A DNA stretch of 35,484 nt from Emcibacter sp. (GTDB lineage Bacteria > Pseudomonadota > Alphaproteobacteria > Sphingomonadales > Emcibacteraceae): positions 1-35,484 of the forward strand of contig JAJFIP010000298.1 of assembly GCA_021774875.1 (NCBI GenBank), in the 5' to 3' direction. Numbering within the stretch: position 1 is the first letter of the stretch; the number at the start of each line of letters is the position of its first letter. Position numbers and translations under genes: made by a program. The notes beneath the pieces are model-generated. The model had not been told where the DNA came from and ran no database searches. It was given only the letters and a program-made list of their open reading frames with translations. Positions 9,446-17,259 of the stretch are shown in pieces.

Positions 9446-10573
9446 CTATTCTTCAGTGAGCAGGATGAAACTTGTCCCGGTGAGGAAAAACAGCAAAAAT
9501 GGCAGCCAGGCTGCAATCACAGGGGGAACTGCGCCATATTGACCGAGCGCGACAAAAAGATTGTTAATGACAAAATAGCTGAACCCCATAGCCCCCGTCA
9601 GGGCAATTCGTCCGAATAAACCGCCACCGCGATGCAAACCAAATGCTGCAAGTCCCGCAAGCAATGGCATCAGCAATGTGCTTAAGGGGGCGACAAATTT
9701 CTGATAGAGCATAGTTTCAAAACTAGCCGTATTATGGCCTTCTTTTTCCAACTGGGTAATGGCTTTGCGTAAGCGTTGAAGATTAACCTGATCAGGTTTT
9801 AGGGCCAGCGCAATAAAACGTTCCGGGGGAAGGTCCGTATCCCAGAGCAGGTTTTCCATTGGGGTAACTTTCAGGGTCCGAATATCGAATTCCCTGACCT
9901 CAAACATAGTCCATTTACCATCTCGGTATACGGCAAAATCAGCCTTGATAAGCGAGGTGACGCGCATGTCCTTATCCCGGATATACTGGGTAACCTTATC
10001 TAAAAGCAGAATACTGCCATTTCGGCTGGCACTTTCCGCCTTGATCAGGTTATTACCGTCATTGACCCAAGCATCATATACCGTATCCGGTGCAGGGGGC
10101 AGGTCTGCGGCATATTTATTTTCTTTCCAGTTTCTCAATTCAGCCTTGGCGCCGATTGTAACAGTCTCGGTGAAAACAAAATGCAGACAGGCAATCAGCA
10201 GGGACATCAGTATCATCGGCATGATAATTCTGAAAGCAGACCAGCCCGATGCTTTCATAATGACAATCTCACTATGAACATTAAGACCGGCTAGACACAT
10301 GATGGCTGACAGCAGGGCGACGAAGGGGGAAAACAAAGACAATAAGGTAGGCACCCGTAAAGTCACATAATGCCAGAGGTCAGAATATACCGCGCCTTCA
10401 CCCGCCAGAATGTTATCAGATTCCGACAACAGATCCAGCATTTGCAGAGTTGCCACCAGCCCAACCAAAATAAATATATATCGGGTGGCAAATAACTTGG
10501 CCACATAGACATCCATACTACCCGGATCAACTAACCCACCTAAATGACTGGAATATTTGATAAATTTTTCCAT
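9446..10573 (-). CDS. lptG: LptG-type permease of the Lpt lipid export ABC transporter
   Basis: This is a YjgP/YjgQ-family protein of about 375 residues. Three N-terminal transmembrane helices are followed by a periplasmic beta-jellyroll domain (roughly residues 130-270) and three C-terminal helices. Typical elements are the first helix with RYIFILVGLVATLQMLDLL, a coupling segment FVALLSAIMCLAGLNVHSEI, MKASGWS, and the C-terminal LYQKFVAPLSTLLMPLLAG. LptG pairs with LptF and the ATPase LptB2 to extract lipopolysaccharide from the inner membrane. I chose ATG at 10573, one base after the lptF stop, over the TTG at 10585. The GNAT gene follows after nine bases. Its setting, with ceramide genes rather than lptD/pepA, suggests it may act on another lipid. 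Confidence 0.88.
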   Translation of the reverse strand: MEKFIKYSSHLGGLVDPGSMDVYVAKLFATRYIFILVGLVATLQMLDLLSESDNILAGEGAVYSDLWHYVTLRVPTLLSLFSPFVALLSAIMCLAGLNVHSEIVIMKASGWSAFRIIMPMILMSLLIACLHFVFTETVTIGAKAELRNWKENKYAADLPPAPDTVYDAWVNDGNNLIKAESASRNGSILLLDKVTQYIRDKDMRVTSLIKADFAVYRDGKWTMFEVREFDIRTLKVTPMENLLWDTDLPPERFIALALKPDQVNLQRLRKAITQLEKEGHNTASFETMLYQKFVAPLSTLLMPLLAGLAAFGLHRGGGLFGRIALTGAMGFSYFVINNLFVALGQYGAVPPVIAAWLPFLLFFLTGTSFILLTEE

Positions 10574-10574
10574 A

Positions 10575-11750
10575 TCAGCCTGCAATCCGTATGCGCTTGA
10601 TCAGTCGGCTTATGGCTTCCATTATCACTTCGTAGATTATCTCAATACGCCTTAATGGCATGCCGCCCACCTTATAGGCTCCGATGTAATACAGCCTGAC
10701 GGTGAGCAGGATCAGACACAAAGTGGGAACCCATATGGCCAGCCATGGAGATATGTCTCCTGTGGCGGAAAACCCAAGGCCAAATTCCAGTAACTTATGG
10801 TAAATGAGCAGTATGACAACCCCTACAGTGATTCCAAGTGCCCGGCCTGACCTTTTGGCGACCAGACCCAGGGGCAGGGCCAAAAACGGGACGATCAGGA
10901 TGGAAAGGGCGCGGGCCATCCGGGAATGAAGCATGGCAATTATCGCAGGGTCTTCACTGCCGCGCTTATCCCAAAGTTCAATGATGGTCATTTCCTTGGC
11001 TTCTTCACCCCGGTCCCGGAAACTGGCAAAATTTGGTACAGCCAGCGGCAGATCATGCATATCAAAATTTACGATGCTGGGTCGGCTCTGGGTTATATCC
11101 AGATCAATAAGCATTCCATCATAGAGTCTGAGGATCATATAACGTTTGTCGGGAGAGATAAAAAAATTGCCTTTTTTGGCACTGATGGATTGAATTCGGC
11201 CATTTTCAGATTCTTTTTGAGCAAATATATCAATGAGCTCCCGGCCAGAATCCAGCGATTCTTCGATCCTGAGCGTCAGACCATCACCAAGGTCGGTAAA
11301 TTCCCCGGCTTTGATGCTGGCGCCGAGTGCGCCGCTGCGAATGTCAAAGACCAGACCCTGATAGGTATAGCGGCTATAGGGCTGGACAAATCCCACCACA
11401 ATGACATTGACAATAAGCAGGAAAACTGCAACGTAAATACTGGGTAGAACAAGGCGGTTGAGGCTCATACCAGATGCCAGTAAAGCATCCAGTTCACTGT
11501 TAAGGGCAAGCTTGCGCACGGCAAGCAATACGCCCAGAAATACGGACAGGGGCAGTACTAATGTTAAATATTGCGGCATGAGATTACCCAGCATACGCCA
11601 GACAATATCGATTGGTCCGCCCTGATTGATGACAAAATCAAAAAGGCTGAGCATTTTTTCCAGCAATAACAACATTGCAGATATGCCTAAAGTCACCAGC
11701 AGAGGTAGAATAGTTATCTGCAAAATATATTTATCAATTTTTTTCAGCAT
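10575..11750 (-). CDS. lptF: LptF-type permease of the Lpt lipid export ABC transporter
   Basis: The protein has 391 residues of the YjgP/YjgQ family, first gene of the lptF-lptG-GNAT unit. The membrane helices are at about residues 10-32, 55-80 and 100-122, with a periplasmic domain between roughly 125 and 270 and three further helices. Family hallmarks include LPLSVFLGVLLAVRKLALNSEL, the ALLASGMS coupling segment (SGMSL near residue 94), and the C-terminal LGLVAKRSGRALGITVGVVI. LptF with LptG moves lipid up the periplasmic bridge. The start is ATG at 11750, facing a divergent kinase-like gene across an AT-rich spacer of about 200 bp that should contain its promoter. Whether this is the cell's only LptF or a paralogue for sphingolipid cannot be told from the window. 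Confidence 0.88.
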   Translation of the reverse strand: MLKKIDKYILQITILPLLVTLGISAMLLLLEKMLSLFDFVINQGGPIDIVWRMLGNLMPQYLTLVLPLSVFLGVLLAVRKLALNSELDALLASGMSLNRLVLPSIYVAVFLLIVNVIVVGFVQPYSRYTYQGLVFDIRSGALGASIKAGEFTDLGDGLTLRIEESLDSGRELIDIFAQKESENGRIQSISAKKGNFFISPDKRYMILRLYDGMLIDLDITQSRPSIVNFDMHDLPLAVPNFASFRDRGEEAKEMTIIELWDKRGSEDPAIIAMLHSRMARALSILIVPFLALPLGLVAKRSGRALGITVGVVILLIYHKLLEFGLGFSATGDISPWLAIWVPTLCLILLTVRLYYIGAYKVGGMPLRRIEIIYEVIMEAISRLIKRIRIAG

Positions 11751-11952
11751 TTAGTCGCTTTTAATCTGGAAATTTCTTAATTTCACGCTTATAGCATTTA
11801 GGGTGCAGACTTATAAATATTTTTTTGCTTAATGATCTCTATTTGTGGTTTTTATGAGACTAGAAAAAAATAATTGTTTTTGAATAATGGAAATTTAGTT
11901 GGGAATTATCGCTATTTTAAGTAGCCCATCCTCTTTTAAGGGGAATGGTGAG

Positions 11953-12861
11953 ATGGAAAAAATCCGTGCTGTTATTTCCAGCGGCTCGGGAATATTCCAC
12001 TACGAAGTTGAAAAGCATAAAGATATTGCCGAAGCTCTGACAAGATTTCAGCAAACAGACGTTGAAGCCATCGTTATTCTGGGTGACCGGGCACTGACCA
12101 CGGCAATTTTTGAATTTATTATAGAAAAAGACATATTTAAGGGGGCAGATATTCCCCTGGCCATTCTGCCAGTAGGTGACAATAATATTGTTGCGGGAAA
12201 TCTTGGTGCAATACGCTCAGAACCACATAAGGTCTTGAAGACCATTCTCCTCCACCATCAAAAAGGAGATTTGCAGGATAAGGTAACTGAATATCCTCTG
12301 ATCAAACTGGAAGGGGTAAGAGGGGTCGGTTATCTTTACGGACTTTTCTTTTGCGCTGGCGAAATAATCAAGCAGAAAAATATATTTAAAGGGAAAATAT
12401 CCTCTAAAGGTTTATTATTTTATTTGCGAAACTGGCTGAATATTTCTCTGTTGCTAAAAAATGCTTATCTTGGTGCCATGGGAAAAGCCAGTCTTGAAAA
12501 TGCCATCCGAATAAACCGCAATCAGCGTGGTGCGGTAGTTGGTGATTTTTTTATGGTGCTGATTACCACTCTGGACAAGGCCTTCTGGGGCGTATCAATC
12601 GGGCAGAATAGAAGGCAGGACAAGGCGCATTTTATCAGCGTTGAAGATACCCCAAAGGCGGTATTTGAAACCGGGAAACTTATGCTTCGGGGAAATTATG
12701 ACGGCATAAATCACGCGGGTAATATCATAGCCGAAATTCAGCATGCCAGAATTGTGCTGCAAACGCCGTTCGTTCTTGATGGCAGTTACTATGAAACAGA
12801 TGAAACAGGCGAATTATTTGTGACCGTTACCGATAGCCTGAAATTTGTCACATTAAGCTAG
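11953..12861 (+). CDS. Diacylglycerol/ceramide kinase-like protein with altered nucleotide motif
   Basis: The protein has 302 residues when started at ATG 11953. That ATG has a good ribosome site (AAGGGGAA about nine bases upstream); an upstream TTG at 11899 adds 18 residues that look non-coding. The fold resembles the DAGK/LCB5 family: a start of MEKIRAVISSGSG type, then IVILGDRALTTAIFEFI where the family has GGDGTLNEV, then IPLAILPVGDNNIVAGNLG where it has LGIIPLGTGNDFAR. The C-terminus has VLDGSYYETDETGEL, like the usual DGE substrate loop. The glycine-rich ATP motif (residues 43-48) is therefore degenerate. In Caulobacter a DAGK-family protein, CpgB, is a ceramide kinase, and the neighbours here are spt (convergent, 9 bp overlap) and lptF. 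It may be an active divergent kinase or a lipid-binding pseudo-kinase. Confidence 0.72.
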   Translation: MEKIRAVISSGSGIFHYEVEKHKDIAEALTRFQQTDVEAIVILGDRALTTAIFEFIIEKDIFKGADIPLAILPVGDNNIVAGNLGAIRSEPHKVLKTILLHHQKGDLQDKVTEYPLIKLEGVRGVGYLYGLFFCAGEIIKQKNIFKGKISSKGLLFYLRNWLNISLLLKNAYLGAMGKASLENAIRINRNQRGAVVGDFFMVLITTLDKAFWGVSIGQNRRQDKAHFISVEDTPKAVFETGKLMLRGNYDGINHAGNIIAEIQHARIVLQTPFVLDGSYYETDETGELFVTVTDSLKFVTLS

Positions 12862-14082
12862 GGCAGTTTCAGAAACATTCTGCAACAAGCCCAATTTTTC
12901 ACCAACAAGGGTAAATTTTTCCAACATAAATTCAATCTGTTCTAATGTGTGGGCCGCAGACAGGCTGCAACGCATCAGATTCAAGCCATTAGGTGTGGCT
13001 GGCGGCAGTGCCAGGTTGACATAAACGCCTTCCCTGATCATTTCTCCCCAAAAGGCGATGGCGGTATTCTGGTCTGCTACGATTATGGCGGCGATAGGGC
13101 TTTCGCCTGTGGTCCCCATTTTAAATCCGGCCTGATCCAGTCCGTTGTTAAGCTTCATGGAATTGCTTAGAAGCTTGCTGCGCAGGTTGGTGCTGGCAAT
13201 AAGCTCCAGTGCCTTGGTGGCAGAAGCCACAACAGATGGCGGCAGGGAAGCTGTAAACATATAAGGCCGGCAGACCAGACGCAGTGCTTCAAATTTTGGA
13301 TGGTTTGAGACGCAGTATCCGCCAATAGTGCCAACGCTTTTGCTGAATGTGCCAACGATGAAATCTACCTGATCCTCAACACCCTGTTCCTGAGCAACAC
13401 CGCGCCCGGTTTCTCCAAATACGCCGATGGAGTGGGCTTCGTCCACCAGTACATGGGCATGATGTTTCTTGGATGTTTCGGTCAGTTCTTTCAACGGGGC
13501 CTGATCGCCGAGCATACTATAGACCCCTTCCAGAACCACCAGAATACCGGCTTCAGGATCATTTCTGCGGATGCGGGCCAGTCTTTTATCAAGATTTTCT
13601 GGATCATTATGTTTGAAACGTACAATTGTGGCATTACCCAGAGCGCAGCCATCATAAATGCTGGCATGGCTGTCCGCATCAATCACCACATAATCTTTGG
13701 GGCCAGCCAAGGTTGCTATTACCCCGAGATTCGCCTGATAGCCGGTGGAAAAAACAATAGCATAGTCAGTATCATAAAATTTTTTCAGACATTCTTCCAA
13801 CTGCTTATGGCCATCGTAGGTTCCGTTCAGTACCCGCGACCCGGTGGTGCCGGTTCCCAGACTGGTCAGGGCTTCCTGCGCTGCCGCCATACATTCCGCA
13901 TTAAAGGTCATCCCCATATAATTATTGGTACCCGCCAAGATAGTTTCCCGACCATTGATGATAGCCGTTGTCGGGGACAGGACTTTTTCCATGCTGACGG
14001 TGAAGGGATTTGCTTCTCCTTCTGGCAAGCCATTGTAATCATTCAGGATCGGGTCAAATTTTTCAAAGAGATCAAGTGTCAT
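12853..14082 (-). CDS. spt: Serine palmitoyltransferase (alpha-oxoamine synthase)
   Basis: The protein has 409 residues of the PLP-dependent alpha-oxoamine synthase family, which condenses an amino acid with an acyl thioester with loss of CO2. Key features are NNYMGMTF near residue 53, GTGTTGSRVLNGTYDGH, the cofactor-contacting DEAHS (D214, H217) and the Schiff-base lysine in TFSKSVGTIGGY (K248). ALAS, KBL and BioF share these motifs. The Spt choice rests on the neighbours: an ACP gene overlapping its start (TAATG), a ketone-reductase-like SDR and an acyl-AMP ligase in one unit, as in Caulobacter. It should form 3-oxosphinganine from serine and acyl-ACP. The start is ATG at 14082. It is last in its operon and convergent with the kinase-like gene. 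Confidence 0.9.
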   Translation of the reverse strand: MTLDLFEKFDPILNDYNGLPEGEANPFTVSMEKVLSPTTAIINGRETILAGTNNYMGMTFNAECMAAAQEALTSLGTGTTGSRVLNGTYDGHKQLEECLKKFYDTDYAIVFSTGYQANLGVIATLAGPKDYVVIDADSHASIYDGCALGNATIVRFKHNDPENLDKRLARIRRNDPEAGILVVLEGVYSMLGDQAPLKELTETSKKHHAHVLVDEAHSIGVFGETGRGVAQEQGVEDQVDFIVGTFSKSVGTIGGYCVSNHPKFEALRLVCRPYMFTASLPPSVVASATKALELIASTNLRSKLLSNSMKLNNGLDQAGFKMGTTGESPIAAIIVADQNTAIAFWGEMIREGVYVNLALPPATPNGLNLMRCSLSAAHTLEQIEFMLEKFTLVGEKLGLLQNVSETALA

Positions 14083-14345
14083 TATTCGTCCAGTGATTCT
14101 TCAGCAAGTAATTTCTGTACGGCATCGGTGAATTGGCCGACTGTTTCCAGATCTGGTAGCAGGTTAAGGGGAACAGTAATGTCAAATTCATCCTCTATTT
14201 CAGCCAGAAGATCCATCACCGTCAGGGAATCAAGCTCCAGATCAACACTGAAAATCGTGTCCCTGCTCAAGGTGACCTTTTTAGTGTTAAAGGGTTCAAT
14301 GAGCGAGCAAATCTGCTTAAAAATTTCATCAACATTCTGGGTCAT
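14082..14345 (-). CDS. Acyl carrier protein dedicated to sphingolipid synthesis (AcpR-like)
   Basis: The protein has 87 residues from ATG 14345, which has GGAAG five bases upstream; a TTG at 14357 is the less likely start. The phosphopantetheine site is the serine of LELDSLTVMDLL (S40), followed by an acidic helix II-III region (AEIEDEFDITVP) typical of carrier proteins. It lies between cerR and spt, with its stop overlapping the spt start by one base. In Caulobacter a specialised ACP, AcpR, delivers the acyl chain to Spt, and the same role is inferred here. It would be loaded by the ligase at the head of the operon. Confidence 0.88.
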   Translation of the reverse strand: MTQNVDEIFKQICSLIEPFNTKKVTLSRDTIFSVDLELDSLTVMDLLAEIEDEFDITVPLNLLPDLETVGQFTDAVQKLLAEESLDE

Positions 14346-14382
14346 ATATGCTTCCAACTGGAATAATTAAGTTATAGTGAAT

Positions 14383-15321
14383 TTATATCAGGTTATTTTC
14401 TTTATACCACTTCAGGGTTTTTTTAAACCCCTGTTTCAGGTCTGTTTCCGGTTTCCAATTTGTCATTTTCATAACATGTGGCCCGTGACATATCCAGTCC
14501 GGGTAACATAATTCATTGACTTTTTCCGGTGTGACCATGGGGGTATAGGCGAAAATTGTTGAAAATAAGACATTTACATGCGCAAAAGTTTTTAAAATAG
14601 CTTTTGGCAGAACGAACTGAATAGGACTGATGTCAAGAATATCAGAGGCTGTATCATACATTTCCTTAATCGAATACCCATTCTTTGTGCCGTCATCAAC
14701 ATCAAGTATCTTTCCGAAGCATTTCTGGTTATTTGACACCGCTATCATGGCGCGGGCCAGATCTGGCGCATATATCCATGATGTTCTGTTTTCCGGTCCG
14801 CCGGGCAGGGGTGCTATCCGGGCAGAAATGGCCTTGAAAATTTTTAGAGTTTCCCTGTCTTTCGGTCCATATATTCCGGGTGGGCGAAGTATGGTCCAGG
14901 GCAAGTCTGCCCCATGCGCTATCAGGTTTTCTTCACCTTTACGTTTGCTTTCAGCATAATGTGATAAATCCCTCTCCCGTGCGGATAGAGAGGACAAAAG
15001 AACCAAATGAGGTTTGGCAGACGATTTAGCAAGAATGTCCATGAGCGTTGTTACGCTCTGGCTGTTGATACGGCTGAAATCTTCTGCTGTGCGGGCCTTG
15101 ATCAGCCCAGCCAGATGAAAAACTACGTCAGTTTTTTCGATGAGACGCCCTAACGCAGGGATATTTTCGAGATCGCCGGAAATCCATTCTATATTTACTG
15201 ATTCTGGTTGGGGGCGGCGGGTCAGGGCTTTGACCATATAACCCTGAGCAACCAGTTCACGGATCAGGTGGGTGCCAACAAATCCGGTAGCTCCTGTGAC
15301 TGCTGCTATTTTTGACGCCAA
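14383..15321 (-). CDS. cerR: NAD(P)-dependent extended SDR, probable 3-oxosphinganine reductase CerR
   Basis: The protein has 312 residues of the NAD-dependent epimerase/dehydratase (extended SDR) family. The nucleotide-binding motif TGATGFVG is at residues 9-16 and the catalytic Tyr/Lys pair is in HYAESKRKGE (Y122, K126), with serines at 110-113. FHLAGLIKA and RPPGIYGP are also typical. In Caulobacter the homologous position in the sphingolipid cluster is held by CerR, which reduces 3-oxosphinganine. The only usable start is TTG at 15321, because the ligase stop TAG sits two codons upstream in the same frame (TAG ACC TTG). Translation therefore probably depends on coupling to the ligase gene. 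Confidence 0.82.
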   Translation of the reverse strand: MASKIAAVTGATGFVGTHLIRELVAQGYMVKALTRRPQPESVNIEWISGDLENIPALGRLIEKTDVVFHLAGLIKARTAEDFSRINSQSVTTLMDILAKSSAKPHLVLLSSLSARERDLSHYAESKRKGEENLIAHGADLPWTILRPPGIYGPKDRETLKIFKAISARIAPLPGGPENRTSWIYAPDLARAMIAVSNNQKCFGKILDVDDGTKNGYSIKEMYDTASDILDISPIQFVLPKAILKTFAHVNVLFSTIFAYTPMVTPEKVNELCYPDWICHGPHVMKMTNWKPETDLKQGFKKTLKWYKENNLI

Positions 15322-15324
15322 GGT

Positions 15325-17067
15325 CTAAACCACTAATTCACCGGCAAGATATTGTTTTCTTGCCTTGACCCGACTTAATTTTCCAGAGGATGTGCGCGGC
15401 AGGGAGCGCGGCGGGATCAGGGCAACGATAGGGGAAATTCCGATCATGGAATGAACAGTGTCTTTAATTTTGCTTTCCATTGCGGTCCGTTCTTCTTCGT
15501 CACGGGTGCGACATTGAACCAGAATGGCAGGAACTTCTTCCTCACGTTCGCCTGGAATGGAAACGGCGGCGATATCACCGGAGCGCAAATCATCCAGTTG
15601 CTCAACCGCCCACTCAATATCCTGTGGCCAGTGGTTTTTGCCATTAATAATAATCAGGTCTTTAACCCGGCCAATAATATAGAGGGAACCTTCTTTCATA
15701 TATCCCATGTCACCGGTATCAAGCCATCTGTCCTCGGACAGGCAATTATGGGTTGCTTCTGGGTCTTGAAAATATCCGACCATGACGCTGGCTCCCCGCA
15801 CGCATACCCGGCCAATCTGATACTCCCCCAGATCAACATTATTGTCATCACGGATTTCAAGTTCATATTCAGACAGGGGAACACCGCAGTTTACAACACT
15901 ACGATAACTCACGCCGTTACCATTAACCTTGAATTTTTTCAGGTTTTTTTCTTCTCCGGATAATACTTTTTCATGCACCAGATCAATTTCAAAGCCTGTA
16001 TTCAGGCGGGCAAAACTCACCGCTAACGTGCATTCCGCTAGACCATAGTTTGGCAGGAAGGTCGTATTTTTAAAACCGACCTCTTTGAAGGTTTCCTGAA
16101 ATTTTGTCAGTACATCAGCCCTGATCATATCGCCGCCAATGCTGGCAACGCGCCATGATGATAAATCCAGATCAGCGATTTTAGTGGGGCCAGCACGACG
16201 GGCACAGATGTCATAGCCGAATGTGGGGCCACCGGACAGTGTCGCTTTGTTTCTGGAAATAAGTTTTAACCATTGCAGGGGCCGACGGGCAAAAGATTCT
16301 GTCGCCAGGTAATCTGTCGTGATCTGGTTGGTAATCGGGGACAGTAAGGCGCCGACCAGCCCCATATCATGGTAAAAGGGCAACCATGATACTATCCGGT
16401 CATCTTCGGTAAGATTCATGCCTTCGCCGCCAATACCGTGGCAGTTTGCCAGAAGTGATTTATGGGTTACGGCAACACCGTGAGGGAAACGTGTGCTGCC
16501 GGATGAATATTGCAGGTAGGCCAGATCTTCCGGCTGTGCTTCGGGAAGGGAGATTTTTCTAATTTCTCTGAGTGATGCCTGAGCTTCAAATGTGGTCGAA
16601 GTTCCGACAAACTTCATCTTTTTCAAACCGGATGTGGCCTCATCCAGCAATGGCAGCATATAGGAGGCTGAAATGGCCACCGTCGCGCCGCAACTTTTCA
16701 TAAGTTGATTAAGCTGGCTGGTATATCCCTCACGCCCACCAAAAGAAGTGGGTAGTGGCAGTGGTACAGGTAATAATCCGGCATATTGGCAGCCGATAAA
16801 ATAATAGACAAACTCATCGCTGGTTTCTGCAATCAGGGCTACGCGAGAGCCTTTTTCAATACCGAAATGGATGAAGCGTCGCCCTATTTCCTGCGCCTTT
16901 TTGCATATTTTAGCAAAACTTATGCTGGTTTCCAGTTCACCTCGTGGGGAATAGAAATTAAGGCCCCGGATGCCTTTAGCTGCATACTCAATTGCTTCCA
17001 GAAGGGTGCCAAAATCAGCAAGCCTGCGGGGAAGGGTCGGGTCATGTGTAGGAGTTGGTTCACGCAT
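15325..17067 (-). CDS. Fatty acyl-AMP ligase-type adenylate-forming enzyme (acyl-ACP synthetase)
   Basis: The protein has 580 residues. The adenylation motif YLQYSSGSTRFPHGV (about 184-198) has the STR-x-P form seen in FAALs, rather than STGxPKG. Further motifs are SWLPFYHDMGLVG, the YGLAEC box, WLDTGDMGY, and GRVKDLIIINGKNHWPQDIE, a strong FAAL signature. The C-terminal catalytic lysine is in TSSGKLSR (K563). FAALs form acyl-adenylates and pass them to carrier proteins rather than CoA. As first gene of the unit with cerR, acp and spt, it probably charges the neighbouring ACP, as inferred for Caulobacter CC_1165. The start is ATG at 17067, without an evident Shine-Dalgarno. The promoter should lie in the 192 bp gap up to the EamA gene. 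Confidence 0.87.
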   Translation of the reverse strand: MREPTPTHDPTLPRRLADFGTLLEAIEYAAKGIRGLNFYSPRGELETSISFAKICKKAQEIGRRFIHFGIEKGSRVALIAETSDEFVYYFIGCQYAGLLPVPLPLPTSFGGREGYTSQLNQLMKSCGATVAISASYMLPLLDEATSGLKKMKFVGTSTTFEAQASLREIRKISLPEAQPEDLAYLQYSSGSTRFPHGVAVTHKSLLANCHGIGGEGMNLTEDDRIVSWLPFYHDMGLVGALLSPITNQITTDYLATESFARRPLQWLKLISRNKATLSGGPTFGYDICARRAGPTKIADLDLSSWRVASIGGDMIRADVLTKFQETFKEVGFKNTTFLPNYGLAECTLAVSFARLNTGFEIDLVHEKVLSGEEKNLKKFKVNGNGVSYRSVVNCGVPLSEYELEIRDDNNVDLGEYQIGRVCVRGASVMVGYFQDPEATHNCLSEDRWLDTGDMGYMKEGSLYIIGRVKDLIIINGKNHWPQDIEWAVEQLDDLRSGDIAAVSIPGEREEEVPAILVQCRTRDEEERTAMESKIKDTVHSMIGISPIVALIPPRSLPRTSSGKLSRVKARKQYLAGELVV

Positions 17068-17168
17068 GTATGTTCAAAATCATTCGTTTTTTCCCGTGGA
17101 TACATCCACCACCTTAACAGGAAGCCTGCGAAATTCGCTAAGTCTCCCAGTTCTGATTCTTTCACCTT

Positions 17169-17193
17169 CGATACATTTTGTTGCTCGGTATCG
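17169..17193. promoter_or_regulatory. Inverted repeat upstream of the ceramide operon, possible operator/promoter
   Basis: The arms CGATAC (17169-17174) and GTATCG (17188-17193) are separated by 13 bases. On the minus strand a loose sigma-70 pair, TTGCGA (17191-17196) and TATCGA (17168-17173) with a 17-base spacer, coincides with the arms. It lies about 100 bases before the ligase start. Such short motifs can occur by chance, so this is a weak call. Confidence 0.25.
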
Positions 17194-17259
17194 CAAGCAT
17201 TTTATTTTATCGTTTTTTAATAATTGGGCATTTTATAGCTTGTTGAGCGACTTTCCAAC

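Noticed and set aside
13432-14370. 312-codon plus-strand frame across spt and acp
   Set aside because: It is antisense to two clearly conserved genes with catalytic motifs and has no recognisable domain; an open frame here is a by-product of codon bias.
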